A program made the translations under genes and the position numbers. From NCBI RefSeq assembly GCF_921293875.1, contig NZ_CAKLDI010000001.1, positions 2,811,825 to 2,875,824 of the forward strand: DNA of 64,000 bases. The letters run 5' to 3'. The notes under the pieces were generated by a model that saw only the letters and a list, made by a program, of their open reading frames with translations, did no database searches and was not told where the DNA came from. This stretch comes from Vibrio stylophorae. GTDB taxonomy: Bacteria > Pseudomonadota > Gammaproteobacteria > Enterobacterales > Vibrionaceae. Positions 32,783 through 47,846 of the stretch are shown piece by piece. Numbering within the stretch: the first letter of the stretch is position 1; each line of letters opens with the position of its first letter.

Positions 32783-34801
32783 TTAGTCTTTTTTAAACAT
32801 GGCGCGCAGGTTGGCAATGTGCGCCTTTCCTTTTTCCATGCGCTCTTCTTGAGTTTGCTGCGGTTTTTTACGCTGCCAGTCGAGATCGTCTTGGGGAAGC
32901 TCCTCCAAAAAACGACTCGGTGTGGGCTTAATCAATTCACCATATTGGCGACGCTCACGGCAAAGGGTAAAGGTCAACTCACGCTGCGCACGGGTGATCC
33001 CCACATAAGCGAGGCGACGCTCCTCTTCAACATTCTCTTCATCAATGCTGGTTTGGTGCGGCAAAATACCCTCTTCCATCCCGACCAAATAGACAAAGGG
33101 GAATTCCAAACCCTTGGATGCATGTAGCGTCATCAGTTGCACCTGATCGCTGTCATCTTCATCCTCACCGCGTTCCATCATATCGCGTAGCGTGAGGCGC
33201 TGGACCACTTCCTTCAGCGTTTTCACCTCTTGGTCATAGTTATCACCTTCCAGGTCTGCGGTGATCCAACTATAGAGATCTGAGACGTTTTTCATCCGCA
33301 TCTCAGCAGCCTTAGGGCTTGATGAGGTTTCGTAAAGCCAATCTTCATAGTTGATATCGCGTACCAACTGACGCACAGCGGCAACACTATCACCGCGCTC
33401 AAGCTGATCGGCCAATTCCACCACCCAGCGCGTAAAACGGCGTAAAGACTCTAAACCGCGACCAGATAGGTGCTGCTCTAATCCCAGCTCAAAGCTGGCT
33501 TCAAACAAGCTCTTTTGTCGCATGTTGGCGTAGGTGCCGAGTTTTTCTAAGGTCACCGGACCAATTTCACGACGCGGTGTATTCACAATACGCAAAAAGG
33601 CATTGTCATCGTCATGGTTGGTCAGCACCCGTAGGTACGCCATGATGTCTTTGATTTCAGCGCGCGAGAAAAACGAAGTACCGCCAGTGATCTTGTAGGG
33701 AATACGGTTTTGCGTCAGGGCTTTCTCAAACAGCCGAGACTGGTGATTACCACGATACAAAATGGCGTAGTCTCGATAATTGGTTTTGCGCATAAAACGA
33801 TGCGCAATCATCTCACCCACCACGCGCTCCGCTTCGTCTTCCTCATCCTTGGTTTGCATCACTTTAAGCATTTCACCATCAGGCAAGGCTGAGAACAGGG
33901 TTTTCTCAAACACGTGCGGGTTATTAGCAATCAAAATGTTGGCGCTGCGCAAAATACGCGAGGTAGAACGGTAGTTCTGTTCAAGCTTAATCACTTTCAG
34001 CGCAGGGAAATCTTGCTGCAATAACACCAAGTTTTGTGGACGCGCACCACGCCAAGAGTAGATCGACTGGTCATCATCACCAACCACGGTAAATCGAGCA
34101 CGCTCACCCACCAGTAAACGCACCAATTCATATTGGCTGGTGTTGGTGTCTTGGTACTCATCCACAAGTAAATAGCGAATTCGATTTTGCCAGCGCTCAC
34201 GCACCTCTTGATTGGTTTTCAGCAAAATCACCGGCATCAAAATAAGATCATCAAAATCCAGAGCGTTATAAGCTTTCATCTGACGCTGATATGCGTCATA
34301 CAAAAATGCAAAGAGTTGAGCTTGCTCGCCTTGTGCCTGCGCTTTTGCTTGCTGCGGCGTCAACATATCGTTCTTCCAATTGGAGATATGTGAAATCAGT
34401 TGGCTCAGTAAGTCTTTATCCCCTTGCAGCTGCTTTTCGGTCAGCTCTTTTAACAATGCAAGCTGGTCTTGATCGTCAAATAGAGAGAAGTTGGCCTTTA
34501 ATCCCAGCAGTTTATGTTCACGACGAATGATGTTGAGACCTAGGGTATGAAAGGTGGAGACCACCAAGCCGCGGCTCTCTTTACGGCCAAGGGTTTGGCC
34601 GACACGCTCTTTCATCTCGCGCGCGGCTTTATTGGTAAAGGTGACCGCTGCAATATGACGCGGCAACATGCCACACTGCTGCACCAAATAAGCGATTTTA
34701 TTGGTGATTACTCGGGTTTTACCTGAGCCTGCACCAGCCAGCACCAAACAGGGACCACTGACATATTTTACCGCTTCATTTTGGGCTGGATTCAGTTGCA
34801 T
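32783..34801 (-). CDS. rep: ATP-dependent DNA helicase Rep
   Basis: UvrD-family 3'-5' helicase that helps replication forks pass protein roadblocks. The 672-residue protein has Walker [13 protein letters not shown] (motif I), [20 protein letters not shown] (motif II), [15 protein letters not shown] (III), EQNYRST (IV), [19 protein letters not shown] (V) and [11 protein letters not shown] (VI), and the Rep-specific C-terminus. I start at ATG 34801 ([11 protein letters not shown]), which gives the E. coli length (673); the open frame upstream to 34891 adds 30 residues foreign to the family. Rep is linked to ilvC/ilvY in E. coli as well. Confidence 0.96.
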   Translation of the reverse strand: MQLNPAQNEAVKYVSGPCLVLAGAGSGKTRVITNKIAYLVQQCGMLPRHIAAVTFTNKAAREMKERVGQTLGRKESRGLVVSTFHTLGLNIIRREHKLLGLKANFSLFDDQDQLALLKELTEKQLQGDKDLLSQLISHISNWKNDMLTPQQAKAQAQGEQAQLFAFLYDAYQRQMKAYNALDFDDLILMPVILLKTNQEVRERWQNRIRYLLVDEYQDTNTSQYELVRLLVGERARFTVVGDDDQSIYSWRGARPQNLVLLQQDFPALKVIKLEQNYRSTSRILRSANILIANNPHVFEKTLFSALPDGEMLKVMQTKDEEDEAERVVGEMIAHRFMRKTNYRDYAILYRGNHQSRLFEKALTQNRIPYKITGGTSFFSRAEIKDIMAYLRVLTNHDDDNAFLRIVNTPRREIGPVTLEKLGTYANMRQKSLFEASFELGLEQHLSGRGLESLRRFTRWVVELADQLERGDSVAAVRQLVRDINYEDWLYETSSSPKAAEMRMKNVSDLYSWITADLEGDNYDQEVKTLKEVVQRLTLRDMMERGEDEDDSDQVQLMTLHASKGLEFPFVYLVGMEEGILPHQTSIDEENVEEERRLAYVGITRAQRELTFTLCRERRQYGELIKPTPSRFLEELPQDDLDWQRKKPQQTQEERMEKGKAHIANLRAMFKKD

Positions 34802-35213
34802 TGACGCGCCTTCTTTCGCTAATGGATGATGATTTAAAACCGCAGCATTGTAACGCGGTGCCCTGATTTGTCCATTTCCCAGCCATCCCATCCATACTCA
34901 TAGATCTGAGTCAGTCCGCTTAGATGCAAGGAGGTCAAAGGATGATTGAAATCATCTCAGCATAATTCATCTTGGATAAGCTGGAGCCAACTCGCAATAT
35001 CACCCAGCACGACAGCTAGGAGTATCACGACAAAAGATCGCACTCTTGCTGTTATCAATATTCTCATTCGATTGCGCTTCGCGACGATTATCGCAAAGGC
35101 GAATCTACATCAAAGCGAGTCACCCACGACCCTTTTTATTCCGCGATGAATTACCTACAATGCTTAACAAATATAATTCATGGGCCTTGTGCCCCACCAT
35201 GAGGAATTTGCCC
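34802..35213. other. Intergenic region between rep and ubiK
   Basis: About 410 bases between divergent genes with no supported gene. It holds a 7-codon reading frame at 34942-34965 (MIEIISA) preceded by a perfect AGGAGG at 7 bases, and a short palindrome GATGATTGAAATCATC at 34941-34956 that overlaps it. Other open frames here are long only by chance and lack ribosome binding sites. Confidence 0.5.
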
Positions 35214-35468
35214 ATGTTTGACCCGAAAAAATTGGAACAAATCGCCAAACAGATTCACGAGTCGATGCCACAACCCGTCAAAGAGCTGGGTAAAGATGTG
35301 GAGCAAAAGGTGCGCCAGGTCATTCAAAACCAACTTGGCAAACTAGATATGGTCAACCGCGAAGAGTTTGATGTGCAAACTCAGGTGCTCTTACGTACCC
35401 GCCAAAAACTCAATGACCTAGAGAAAAAGCTCGCAGAACTTGAAAGTAAATTAGTGGATAAAGCCTAA
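35214..35468 (+). CDS. ubiK: Ubiquinone biosynthesis accessory factor UbiK
   Basis: Small cytoplasmic accessory factor (formerly YqiC) that helps aerobic ubiquinone synthesis, working with UbiJ in the Ubi complex. The 84-residue protein starts [19 protein letters not shown], has [18 protein letters not shown] and a C-terminal coiled coil ([13 protein letters not shown]) used for trimerisation. ATG at 35214 has GAGG 10 bases upstream. An in-frame ATG at 35199 and a long open extension to 35046 were not used because the family begins at M(F/I)DPKK. Confidence 0.94.
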   Translation: MFDPKKLEQIAKQIHESMPQPVKELGKDVEQKVRQVIQNQLGKLDMVNREEFDVQTQVLLRTRQKLNDLEKKLAELESKLVDKA

Positions 35469-35540
35469 GCATCTTAACTAGCTGCTAATAGATACAAACT
35501 ACGAACAACAACAAACCGTTCAATCAGCGTGTAAAAATGA

Positions 35541-35570
35541 AAAAGCCCCAAACAAAGTTCGGGGCTTTTT
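35541..35570. terminator. Bidirectional terminator between ubiK and ilvC
   Basis: Stem AAAAGCCCC / GGGGCTTTTT enclosing an 11-base loop, with A and T tracts on the two sides. Confidence 0.8.
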
Positions 35571-35588
35571 GCATTCAAAGCAGCGTGA

Positions 35589-37073
35589 TTAATCACCAAC
35601 AGCGATGCGTTTCATGTCTGTCATATAACCGCGAAGTTCTTCGCCGATATATTCAACTGGGTGATTACGGATCACTTCGTTCACGTGAATCAAAGTTGCG
35701 TTGTCCACTTGGTTTGATGCATTGCCCAAACCTTTACCAATCACATCGGTACCAACTTTTGGCATAAATTGATCGCGAAGCAGCGGTGTTGCAACATTAG
35801 CGAATAGGTAGTTACCGTATTCAGCTGTATCAGAGATCACCACGTTCATTTCATAGAGACGCTTACGCGCAATGGTGTTGGCGATCAATGGAAGCTCGTG
35901 AAGTGATTCATAGTAAGCTGACTCATCAATGATGCCAGATGCAGTCATCGCTTCAAATGCAAGCTCAACCCCTGCGCGAACCATAGCAACCATCAAAATA
36001 CCGTTATCAAAGTACTCTTGCTCGCTGATCTTCGCATCAGTCACAGGATAGTTTTCAAAGGCAGTTTCGCCAGTTTCTTTGCGCCAGTTCAGTAGGTTCA
36101 CATCATCATTGGCCCAGTCAGCCATCATGGTGCTTGAGAACTCACCAACAATGATGTCATCCATATGCTTGTTATAGAGCGGACGCATCAACTCTTTCAA
36201 CTCTTCAGAAAGTTCAAATGCTTTGACTTTTGCAGGGTTAGAAAGGCGATCCATCATATGAGTGATACCACCAAACTTCAGCGCTTCAGTAATGGTTTCC
36301 CAGCCGTATTGCAGCAATTTACCTGCGTAACCAGCATCAATGCCTTCTGCAACCATCTTCTCAAAGCAAACAATTGAACCAGCTTGAAGCATGCCACATA
36401 GAATGGTTTGTTCGCCCATCAGGTCAGATTTTACTTCTGCAACAAATGAAGACTCAAGACAACCAGCACGATGACCACCTGTTGCAGCCGCCCATGCTTT
36501 GGCGATATCCCAACCTTCACCTTTTGGATCGTTTTCTGGGTGAACTGCAATCAGTGTTGGTACGCCAAAACCACGCTTATACTCTTCGCGCACTTCAGTA
36601 CCTGGACACTTAGGTGCAACCATCACAACCGTGATGTCTTTACGAATCTGCATGCCTTCTTCAACAATGTTGAAGCCATGGGAATAACCCAAAGCGGCAC
36701 CTTGCTTCATCAATGGCATAACGGTTTCAACGACATTGGTGTGTTGCTTATCAGGTGTTAGGTTCACAACAAGGTCTGCTTGTGGAATCAAGGTTTCGTA
36801 GCTACCTACTTCAAAACCATTGTCTTTGGCGTTTTTAAATGATTGACGCTGCTCATCAATCGCAGCTTGGCGAAGCGCATAGGCCACATCCAAGCCAGAA
36901 TCACGCATGTTCAAACCTTGGTTCAAACCTTGCGCGCCACAACCAACGATCACCACTTTTTTACCTTTTAGGTAATCAGCTTCTGTCGCAAATTCGCCGC
37001 GATCCATAAAACGACAACGACCCAATTGGTCCAACTGCTGACGCAAGTTCAATGTATTGAAATAGTTAGCCAT
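35589..37073 (-). CDS. ilvC: Ketol-acid reductoisomerase (class II)
   Basis: Second step of valine, leucine and isoleucine synthesis: isomerisation and NADPH reduction of acetolactate or acetohydroxybutyrate. The 494 residues indicate the long class II form with duplicated knotted domain: Rossmann [10 protein letters not shown] (about 45-54), the NADPH-binding basic region after [18 protein letters not shown] (Mg2+ and substrate), and E-rich metal site in the [12 protein letters not shown] helix. E. coli IlvC is 491. ATG at 37073 has GGAG 7 bases upstream. Divergent from its likely activator ilvY. Confidence 0.97.
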   Translation of the reverse strand: MANYFNTLNLRQQLDQLGRCRFMDRGEFATEADYLKGKKVVIVGCGAQGLNQGLNMRDSGLDVAYALRQAAIDEQRQSFKNAKDNGFEVGSYETLIPQADLVVNLTPDKQHTNVVETVMPLMKQGAALGYSHGFNIVEEGMQIRKDITVVMVAPKCPGTEVREEYKRGFGVPTLIAVHPENDPKGEGWDIAKAWAAATGGHRAGCLESSFVAEVKSDLMGEQTILCGMLQAGSIVCFEKMVAEGIDAGYAGKLLQYGWETITEALKFGGITHMMDRLSNPAKVKAFELSEELKELMRPLYNKHMDDIIVGEFSSTMMADWANDDVNLLNWRKETGETAFENYPVTDAKISEQEYFDNGILMVAMVRAGVELAFEAMTASGIIDESAYYESLHELPLIANTIARKRLYEMNVVISDTAEYGNYLFANVATPLLRDQFMPKVGTDVIGKGLGNASNQVDNATLIHVNEVIRNHPVEYIGEELRGYMTDMKRIAVGD

Positions 37074-37109
37074 GATTTACTCCATGTAGTTCAGGCGGGC
37101 GGTATGCCC

Positions 37110-37185
37110 ATTGCGATCATCCTAATCCAGCGCTAAGATTGCGGAAAGTGAAATATAAACAAGATATAGATGCATTAATCGCAAT
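37110..37185. promoter_or_regulatory. ilvY-ilvC divergent control region
   Basis: The 113 bases between the two starts contain three copies of an ATTGCG half site: ATTGCGAT at 37110, ATTGCG at 37138 (28 bases apart) and its inverse ATCGCAAT at 37178. IlvY operators in E. coli are TTGCA-type repeats, so these are candidate IlvY contacts. The arrangement is suggestive, not proven. Confidence 0.4.
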
Positions 37186-37186
37186 T

Positions 37187-38074
37187 ATGAATATCAAAAC
37201 ACTGCAACTGTTTCTGCATCTATGTGATAGCCGAAACTTCGGACAAACCGCGCAGCAGATGCACACCAGTCCATCCGCGTTAAGTCGAATTATTCAACGA
37301 TTGGAAGCGGATATTGGCCAAAGCCTGTTCTTACGTGATAACCGCAAAGTCCTGCTGACAGCTGCAGGTAAGCAGTTACTTCCTCACGCACAACGGATTG
37401 TTCAGGAATGGCAACAAGCCAAACTCAATCTGGAACAAAGTAAGGATTTACTGACTGGTGAGCTCTCGCTGTTCTGTTCAGTCACCGCCAGTTATAGTCA
37501 TTTACCTCAGCTACTAAATAGTTTTCGGCAGCTTCATCCACAGATTGAAATTAAGCTCAGCACAGGCGATCCAGCGCAAGCCATTGAAGTCATACAACAT
37601 GATCAGGCTGATATTGCGATTGCAGCAAAGCCCGCGCATTTACCAGAACCATTGGCATTTACTCAAATTGGCCAGATTCCGCTATCAGTGATTATTCCTG
37701 CAGGTACCTGTGGGTTTAGTGAGCACTTACAGTTGGGACAAATTGACTGGCAGCAAGTGCCGTTTATTGTGCCGGAAAGTGGCACCGCTCGTGAGCGAGC
37801 CAATGATTGGTTCCAGCAACAAAATATTCAACCCAATATCTATGCACAGATCGCAGGACATGAAGCGATTGTCAGTATGGTTGCGCTAGGCTTTGGTGTT
37901 GGGATTGCGCCCGATGTGGTGATTCAAAACAGCCCTATGAAACAGCACGTACAACGTGTAAGCGGAGAGGAAATCCCGCCCTTTGAACTGGGCCTTTGCT
38001 GCAAGAAGAGTCGCTTGAAGAATCCTCGATTAAACGCTTTTTGGCATCTCTTTGCCAGTCAGTCTGAACTATAG
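37187..38074 (+). CDS. ilvY: LysR-type activator IlvY
   Basis: Transcription factor that in E. coli senses acetolactate/acetohydroxybutyrate and activates ilvC. The 295-residue protein has an N-terminal helix-turn-helix (LQLFLHLCDSRNFGQTAQQM... SPSALSRIIQRLE, residues 4-45) and a two-lobe effector domain (about 90-290) with GELSLFCSVTASYSHLP. I chose ATG 37187, which gives the E. coli-like N-terminus M(N/D)IKTL; the open frame to 37139 adds 16 residues over the operator region. Divergent neighbour of ilvC, which supports the specific name. Confidence 0.93.
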   Translation: MNIKTLQLFLHLCDSRNFGQTAQQMHTSPSALSRIIQRLEADIGQSLFLRDNRKVLLTAAGKQLLPHAQRIVQEWQQAKLNLEQSKDLLTGELSLFCSVTASYSHLPQLLNSFRQLHPQIEIKLSTGDPAQAIEVIQHDQADIAIAAKPAHLPEPLAFTQIGQIPLSVIIPAGTCGFSEHLQLGQIDWQQVPFIVPESGTARERANDWFQQQNIQPNIYAQIAGHEAIVSMVALGFGVGIAPDVVIQNSPMKQHVQRVSGEEIPPFELGLCCKKSRLKNPRLNAFWHLFASQSEL

Positions 38075-38084
38075 AACAGATATA

Positions 38085-38112
38085 AAAAAGGCCGCATGCG
38101 CGGCCTTTTTTA
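38085..38112 (+). terminator. ilvY terminator
   Basis: Stem GGCCGC / GCGGCC with an ATGC loop, preceded by A6 and followed by T7; 10 bases after the ilvY stop. Confidence 0.88.
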
Positions 38113-38179
38113 TAACTTTTGTTCGTATCAATCGTACTTAATTCAAGAGTGCACGTTAAATCTTAAAAAATTGAAGACG

Positions 38180-38208
38180 AAAAAAAGCCCTTCACTTTCG
38201 TGAAGGGC
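38180..38208 (-). terminator. Terminator of the second rRNA operon
   Basis: Stem GCCCTTCAC / GTGAAGGGC with a 4-base loop and, on the minus strand, T6 followed by CGTC. It lies 16 bases past the 5S end; no distal tRNA is present in this copy. Confidence 0.9.
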
Positions 38209-38223
38209 TTTTTCGAATTTGAA

Positions 38224-38340
38224 GCCTGGCGGTGACCTACTCTCACATGGGGAAGCCCCACACTACCATCGGCGCAGCTGCGTTTCACTTCTGAGTTCGG
38301 CATGGAATCAGGTGGGTCCACAGCGCTATGGCCGCCAAGC
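38224..38340 (-). rRNA. rrf: 5S ribosomal RNA, copy 2
   Basis: Same sequence as copy 1 by eye over about 117 bases; ends uncertain by 1-2 bases. Confidence 0.95.
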
Positions 38341-38436
38341 AAATTTGTTAAATCTGGAAAGCTTTATTCGACTAGTTCTTGCTTCGTTCTCAACACAATC
38401 AAGCTTGTGTACGTAAAACCCTCTTGGGTGTTGTAT

Positions 38437-41325
<2,889 letters not shown>

Positions 41326-41564
41326 ATACAACCCGAAGAGGGCTATATGAACAGTCACCAAGATTTCTAGTTTTCGCCGTACTCAAGACACTTGATTGTG
41401 TTTTTGAGAACTCGTTTATTCATATGGGTATATGAATAAACATTTTTAGTTATTCATTGAACTTACATTCAAATGAATTTACTAGTCAGCTTTCCAAATT
41501 TTTAAAGAGCATGTGTTTCTTTCGAAACCATTTTTAAAAGCACTTAAGCAAATGCGTTTAAAGA

Positions 41565-41640
41565 TGGTGGAGCTATGCGGGATCGAACCGCAGACCTCTT
41601 GAATGCAAATCAAGCGCTCTCCCAGCTGAGCTATAGCCCC
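41565..41640 (-). tRNA. tRNA-Ala (TGC)
   Basis: 76 bases with encoded CCA; acceptor GGGGCTA / TAGCTCC with one G-T pair, anticodon loop TTTGCAT with TGC. Sole spacer tRNA in this operon; no tRNA-Ile accompanies it. Confidence 0.97.
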
Positions 41641-41692
41641 TTAAACTTATAACCAAATCAATCTGTGTGGACACTTGTCAGTAGTCTTTAGG

Positions 41693-43245
<1,553 letters not shown>

Positions 43246-43558
43246 AAAGTTTTTTTGGTCTTTCGACCGACTCAATGAATACTGATTACATTACTATCGT
43301 AATGTGAATTGACTGTGCCAAATCTTTCGATTTGTTTGGTCACTCAGTTCATTGATTTAAATCTTTCGACTATCAATAACGAGTGCCCACACAGATTGAT
43401 TGGTTACATTGTTAAAGAGCGTTGACTCAGCAGCTTTGCTGCTTGGTCAGGGCTGTGAATCTTACCAGCCATCTTTCGAGAGTCAAGCGAAAGTTTAACT
43501 TTCTTTTTCCTCTCAACACCGCGCTGTTGTTGCCGTTGCGCCGTGTCAGTGAGGTCGC
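43246..43558 (-). promoter_or_regulatory. rRNA operon 2 leader with boxA
   Basis: Leader without genes. Near-identical to operon 1 for about 200 bases upstream of 16S, including boxA CGCTCTTTAACAA at 43409-43421, then diverging before the promoter. Confidence 0.85.
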
Positions 43559-43586
43559 ATTATAGGGCGCTTTGATCGGCGTGCAA
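43559..43586 (-). promoter_or_regulatory. rRNA operon 2 promoter (P1-like)
   Basis: Minus-strand TTGCAC (43581-43586), 16-base spacer, TATAAT (43559-43564) and discriminator GCGACCTC. The stretch from the spacer end into the transcript (GCGCCCTATAATGCGACC) is shared with operon 1 although the flanks differ. Confidence 0.88.
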
Positions 43587-43753
43587 CCCTTTTTTTGTGA
43601 TTTTGATCTGTTTGGTTAAAATACCAACAACCCGTGCTTTTTTAGGCCAATTTCTGCTGATTCCAGCGGCATTCACCCTAATATTGCACCTTGCATCATT
43701 ACTCTTTGACGCTACCATGAGCGCCAGCAACTTAAATATTTACTGTGATTAAA

Positions 43754-43996
43754 ATGAAAAATGCAGATCATTTCCTGGCAGCAGAGGGATTACGTTGTCC
43801 AGAGCCCGTTATGATGGTGAGAAAAACCATTCGTAAGATGAACGATGGCGAGACTTTGTTGATTACCGCGGATGACCCATCAACGACACGCGACATTCCC
43901 AGCTTTTGTCGCTTTATGGATCACACCTTGCTTGAGTCGCAAACGGAAAACCTGCCCTTTCACTATTTAATCCAGAAAGGACAAGTAAGCGCATAG
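43754..43996 (+). CDS. tusA: Sulfurtransferase TusA
   Basis: Small sulfur carrier that takes persulfide sulfur from IscS and passes it to TusBCD for 2-thiouridine synthesis on tRNA. The 80-residue product has the active-site cysteine in [19 protein letters not shown] and the conserved [18 protein letters not shown], ending HYLIQKG; same length as E. coli TusA (81). ATG at 43754; a GTG at 43745 is in frame 3 codons earlier and neither has a strong ribosome binding site. Divergent from the second rRNA promoter. Confidence 0.95.
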   Translation: MKNADHFLAAEGLRCPEPVMMVRKTIRKMNDGETLLITADDPSTTRDIPSFCRFMDHTLLESQTENLPFHYLIQKGQVSA

Positions 43997-44050
43997 CGCA
44001 ACCATCTTAATCTATCGTCTTTTCTATATTGCTATATAGAGGGAAGAAAA

Positions 44051-44080
44051 AAGGCAGGGAATACTCCCTGCCTTTTGTTT
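44051..44080. terminator. Bidirectional terminator
   Basis: Ten-base-pair stem AAGGCAGGGA / TCCCTGCCTT with an ATAC loop, A6 before and TTTTGTTT after, between tusA and the convergent small membrane protein gene. Confidence 0.88.
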
Positions 44081-44098
44081 ATTCATTGCCCTGTGGTT

Positions 44099-44380
44099 TT
44101 AGTCGCGAAGGTACTCATCATTTTGGACATTTTCCACTTGCCGCAATTCACTTTGAATTCTCTTGATTTGCTTATGGAGATCGTTGAGGTCTTTTTTCAT
44201 TGGAATGATGTGCTGAACACGAATCCAAGCTTCCACTGTTAAGCCTGTCATAATGATCGCACCGACCACCATGGGCAACCATAAATCAGTGAGCACCATA
44301 CCCAGTAGGTTCAACACTAAAGCAAAGGTAAATAGATAGCTTTGTTTGCGAGGGGAGATCCCCATATAACGTGTCAACAT
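44099..44380 (-). CDS. Hypothetical small membrane protein
   Basis: A 93-residue protein I do not recognise. Two adjacent hydrophobic segments (about 15-32, SYLFTFALVLNLLGMVLTD, and 36-53, MVVGAIIMTGLTVEAWI) form a likely membrane hairpin, and the C-terminal 35 residues (KKDLNDLHKQIKRIQSEL) have a heptad pattern suggesting a short cytoplasmic coiled coil. ATG at 44380 has GGAGGG 9 bases upstream, a strong signal that supports a real gene. Stands alone between terminators, near glyQ. Unknown function. Confidence 0.75.
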   Translation of the reverse strand: MLTRYMGISPRKQSYLFTFALVLNLLGMVLTDLWLPMVVGAIIMTGLTVEAWIRVQHIIPMKKDLNDLHKQIKRIQSELRQVENVQNDEYLRD

Positions 44381-44691
44381 AAGCGCGCCCTCCGGTTCCA
44401 CTTACATCTTAAAAATAGCATGTGCTTTATGACAGTTATGTGTCATCCATCGGGTGATTTGGCCTTTATTGCAAAAGCTTGATCGACTCGATATATCTGA
44501 GCTGTTTATCTAACTTGCTTTGCTTCTTGCTTTTGTCCTTTAAGACGAATTAATTCCTTCCCCCTATCCTTACGCATGCAATCCATACTTCCTGGTTAAA
44601 AGAGCAACATTAGCGCTACTCGCCTGCGCCACATCAGGGTATACTTGTTCGTTATTTTTTCTTTATTTCAACAGATCGCGCGAAGCAGACT

Positions 44692-45609
44692 ATGCAAAAA
44701 TTCGATATCAAAACCTTTCAAGGGATGATCCTCGCGCTGCAGGATTATTGGGCCCAACAGGGTTGCACCATTGTTCAACCATTGGATATGGAAGTGGGAG
44801 CAGGTACATCACACCCGATGACTTGTCTTCGTGCGCTTGGTCCAGAGCCAATCGCTACCGCTTATGTTCAGCCATCTAGACGCCCAACTGACGGCCGTTA
44901 TGGTGAGAACCCTAACCGTCTGCAGCACTACTACCAGTTCCAAGTGATCATCAAGCCGTCACCTGACAATATTCAGGAGCTTTATCTTGGCTCTTTGCAA
45001 GCGCTTGGTATCGACCCAACTGTGCATGACATTCGCTTTGTTGAAGATAACTGGGAAAACCCAACCTTGGGTGCCTGGGGTCTTGGCTGGGAAGTTTGGC
45101 TCAACGGTATGGAAGTCACTCAGTTCACCTACTTCCAACAAGTAGGCGGCCTTGAATGTAAACCAGTTACTGGTGAGATCACTTACGGTATCGAACGTCT
45201 TGCAATGTACATTCAAGGTGTCGACTCAGTTTATGACTTGGTATGGACAGATGGCCCACTGGGTAAAGTGACCTATGGTGATATCTTCCATCAAAACGAA
45301 GTGGAGCAATCCACCTACAACTTTGAACACGCTGATGTTGACTTCCTATTCACCTTCTTTGATCAGTGTGAAAAAGAGTGTTTGCATCTTCTTGAGCTTG
45401 AGAAGCCCCTACCGCTTCCAGCTTATGAGCGCATTCTAAAAGCAGCACATGCATTCAACCTATTGGATGCACGTAAAGCAATCTCCGTGACTGAGCGTCA
45501 ACGTTTCATCCTTCGTATTCGCAATCTGACCAAGTCAGTTGCTGAAGCGTACTACGCATCTCGTGAAGCACTTGGCTTCCCAATGCTTAAAAAGGGTGAG
45601 GAGAAATAG
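44692..45609 (+). CDS. glyQ: Glycyl-tRNA synthetase alpha subunit
   Basis: Catalytic subunit of the bacterial alpha2beta2 glycyl-tRNA synthetase (class II). The 305 residues begin [20 protein letters not shown] and show motif 2 like [15 protein letters not shown] and the highly conserved [31 protein letters not shown]. coli GlyQ is 303. The glyS ATG follows with a 1-base gap (TAGAATG), giving coupled translation. Confidence 0.97.
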   Translation: MQKFDIKTFQGMILALQDYWAQQGCTIVQPLDMEVGAGTSHPMTCLRALGPEPIATAYVQPSRRPTDGRYGENPNRLQHYYQFQVIIKPSPDNIQELYLGSLQALGIDPTVHDIRFVEDNWENPTLGAWGLGWEVWLNGMEVTQFTYFQQVGGLECKPVTGEITYGIERLAMYIQGVDSVYDLVWTDGPLGKVTYGDIFHQNEVEQSTYNFEHADVDFLFTFFDQCEKECLHLLELEKPLPLPAYERILKAAHAFNLLDARKAISVTERQRFILRIRNLTKSVAEAYYASREALGFPMLKKGEEK

Positions 45610-45610
45610 A

Positions 45611-47677
45611 ATGGCGAAAGAATTTCTAATTGAGCTAGGTACTGAAGAGTTACCACCAACGCAACTTCGCACCCTAGCGGAAGCATTTGCTGCGAACTTT
45701 GAAACTGAACTAAACGCAGCCGATCTCGCGCATGACGGTATCACCTGGTATGCAGCGCCACGTCGCCTTGCACTCAAAGTCGCAAACCTTGCTGAAAACC
45801 AACCGGACAAGATCGTTGAAAAACGCGGTCCTGCTATCGCTTCAGCATTTGATGCCGAAGGTAACCCAACCAAAGCCGCTGAAGGCTGGGCTCGTGGTAA
45901 TGGTATTACCGTTGCACAAGCAGAGCGCTTGGTCACAGATAAAGGTGAATGGCTGCTATTTAAACAAGAAGTGAAGGGTCAAGAGACCAAAGCACTTGTT
46001 GTTGAACTAGCCGCAAAAGCACTGGCGAACCTACCGATTGCCAAGCCAATGCGTTGGGGTGATAAAGAAACCCAATTTATTCGTCCAGTGAAAACCCTCA
46101 CGCTATTGATGGGTGATGAGCTTATTGCTGGTGAAATCCTTGGCGTCCAATCTGATCGCATCATTCGTGGTCACCGTTTTATGGGCGAAGCATCATTCAC
46201 GATTGACTCTGCCAGCCAATACCCTGCGATTCTTGAAGAGCGCGGTAAGGTGATGGCCGACTACGAAGCACGTAAAGCGATCATCATTGCGGATGCACAA
46301 AAAGCAGCAGCTGCGGTTGGCGGTATTGCAGATCTAGATGATGACCTCGTTGAAGAAGTCACCTCATTGGTTGAATGGCCAGTAGTCCTGACTGCGAAAT
46401 TTGAAGAGAAGTTCCTTAAGGTGCCAGCTGAAGCTTTGGTCTACACCATGAAAGGTGACCAAAAGTACTTCCCTGTTTATGACGAGAACAAGAAGCTACT
46501 CCCGAACTTTATCTTCGTTTCAAACATCGAGTCTAAAGAACCACATCATGTAATTGAAGGTAACGAGAAGGTTGTACGCCCTCGCCTAGCTGATGCTGAG
46601 TTCTTCTTTAATACTGACCGCAAACGTCCTTTGATTGATCGTCTTGCTGAGCTCGACAAAGCCGTATTCCAACAACAATTGGGTACCATCAAAGATAAGA
46701 CTGATCGCATCACAGAACTTGCTGGCTATATCGCTGAGCAAATTGGTGCGAACGTTGAGCAATCAAAACGTGCAGGCCTTTTGGCAAAATGTGACTTGAT
46801 GACCTCAATGGTCTTTGAGTTCACTGATACCCAAGGCGTGATGGGGATGCACTATGCGCGTCACGATGGCGAAGATGAAGCGGTAGCTGTTGCACTAAAC
46901 GAGCAATATATGCCTCGTTTCGCTGGTGATTCATTACCAGCTGATGGTGTTTCTGCTGCGGTAGCGATGGCCGATAAACTCGATACTATCGTCGGTATTT
47001 TTGGCATTGGCCAAGCACCAAAAGGCTCAGATCCATTTGCCCTACGTCGTGCCTCTTTGGGTGTGCTTCGTATTATTGTGGAATATGGTTACAACCTTGA
47101 TTTGGTTGATCTCGTTGCGAAAGCAAAATCACTCTTTGGTGATCGCCTGACCAATGCCAATGTTGAGCAAGATGTTATTGAGTTTATGCTTGGTCGTTTC
47201 CGCGCTTGGTATCAGGATGAAGGCTTTAGCGTCGACATCATTCAAGCCGTTCTTGCGCGTCATCCAACCAAACCTGCTGATTTTGATCAGCGCGTGAAGG
47301 CGGTTTCACACTTCCGTGATTTGGATGCAGCAGAAGCACTTGCTGCAGCGAATAAGCGTGTGGGTAACATCCTTGCGAAGGTTGAAGGCGAACTCAATAC
47401 CGAGATTCAAGATCAGCTTCTTCAAGAAGCATCTGAGAAGACACTTGCGGCTGAAGTACGTCGCCTACAAGCAGCGCTAGCACCTGCTATTGCTGAAGGT
47501 AACTACCAACTCGCATTAAGCGAATTGGCTGCACTACGCGAGCCTGTAGATAGCTTCTTTGATAATGTAATGGTGATGGCTGATGATGAAGCGCTCAAAC
47601 AGAACCGTTTGGCACTCCTCTTTGCACTTCGCCAATTGTTCCTTGAGATTGCAGATATCTCTTTATTACAAAAGTAA
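45611..47677 (+). CDS. glyS: Glycyl-tRNA synthetase beta subunit
   Basis: Non-catalytic but essential tRNA-binding subunit. The 688-residue protein starts [16 protein letters not shown], contains the HD-like region ([26 protein letters not shown]) and [19 protein letters not shown], and ends in an anticodon-binding-like domain. The E. coli protein is 689. ATG 45611 follows GGTGAGGAGAAATAGA, so the Shine-Dalgarno is in the glyQ end. A strong terminator follows. Confidence 0.97.
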   Translation: MAKEFLIELGTEELPPTQLRTLAEAFAANFETELNAADLAHDGITWYAAPRRLALKVANLAENQPDKIVEKRGPAIASAFDAEGNPTKAAEGWARGNGITVAQAERLVTDKGEWLLFKQEVKGQETKALVVELAAKALANLPIAKPMRWGDKETQFIRPVKTLTLLMGDELIAGEILGVQSDRIIRGHRFMGEASFTIDSASQYPAILEERGKVMADYEARKAIIIADAQKAAAAVGGIADLDDDLVEEVTSLVEWPVVLTAKFEEKFLKVPAEALVYTMKGDQKYFPVYDENKKLLPNFIFVSNIESKEPHHVIEGNEKVVRPRLADAEFFFNTDRKRPLIDRLAELDKAVFQQQLGTIKDKTDRITELAGYIAEQIGANVEQSKRAGLLAKCDLMTSMVFEFTDTQGVMGMHYARHDGEDEAVAVALNEQYMPRFAGDSLPADGVSAAVAMADKLDTIVGIFGIGQAPKGSDPFALRRASLGVLRIIVEYGYNLDLVDLVAKAKSLFGDRLTNANVEQDVIEFMLGRFRAWYQDEGFSVDIIQAVLARHPTKPADFDQRVKAVSHFRDLDAAEALAAANKRVGNILAKVEGELNTEIQDQLLQEASEKTLAAEVRRLQAALAPAIAEGNYQLALSELAALREPVDSFFDNVMVMADDEALKQNRLALLFALRQLFLEIADISLLQK

Positions 47678-47712
47678 TAACAGCAAAAGTTGCAAGCGAA
47701 CATTTAAATCTA

Positions 47713-47737
47713 GCCCACCGCTCGGTGGGCTTTTTTA
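47713..47737 (+). terminator. glyQS terminator
   Basis: Stem GCCCACCG / CGGTGGGC with a 2-base centre followed by T6. Confidence 0.9.
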
Positions 47738-47846
47738 TCCCTTTGATTATTTCATCATTTACTTTTGATTTTGCCCTTTTGCTGCCATCAATTTTTCTTC
47801 ATTTGTGGTAGTTTATTGCGCACTGTCGATCGTTTGGATTTCTGTC

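Noticed and set aside
34892..35213. Long N-terminal extension of ubiK to 35046 and other frames in the rep-ubiK gap
   Set aside because: Family members begin at M(F/I)DPKK and the only good ribosome binding site is ahead of 35214.
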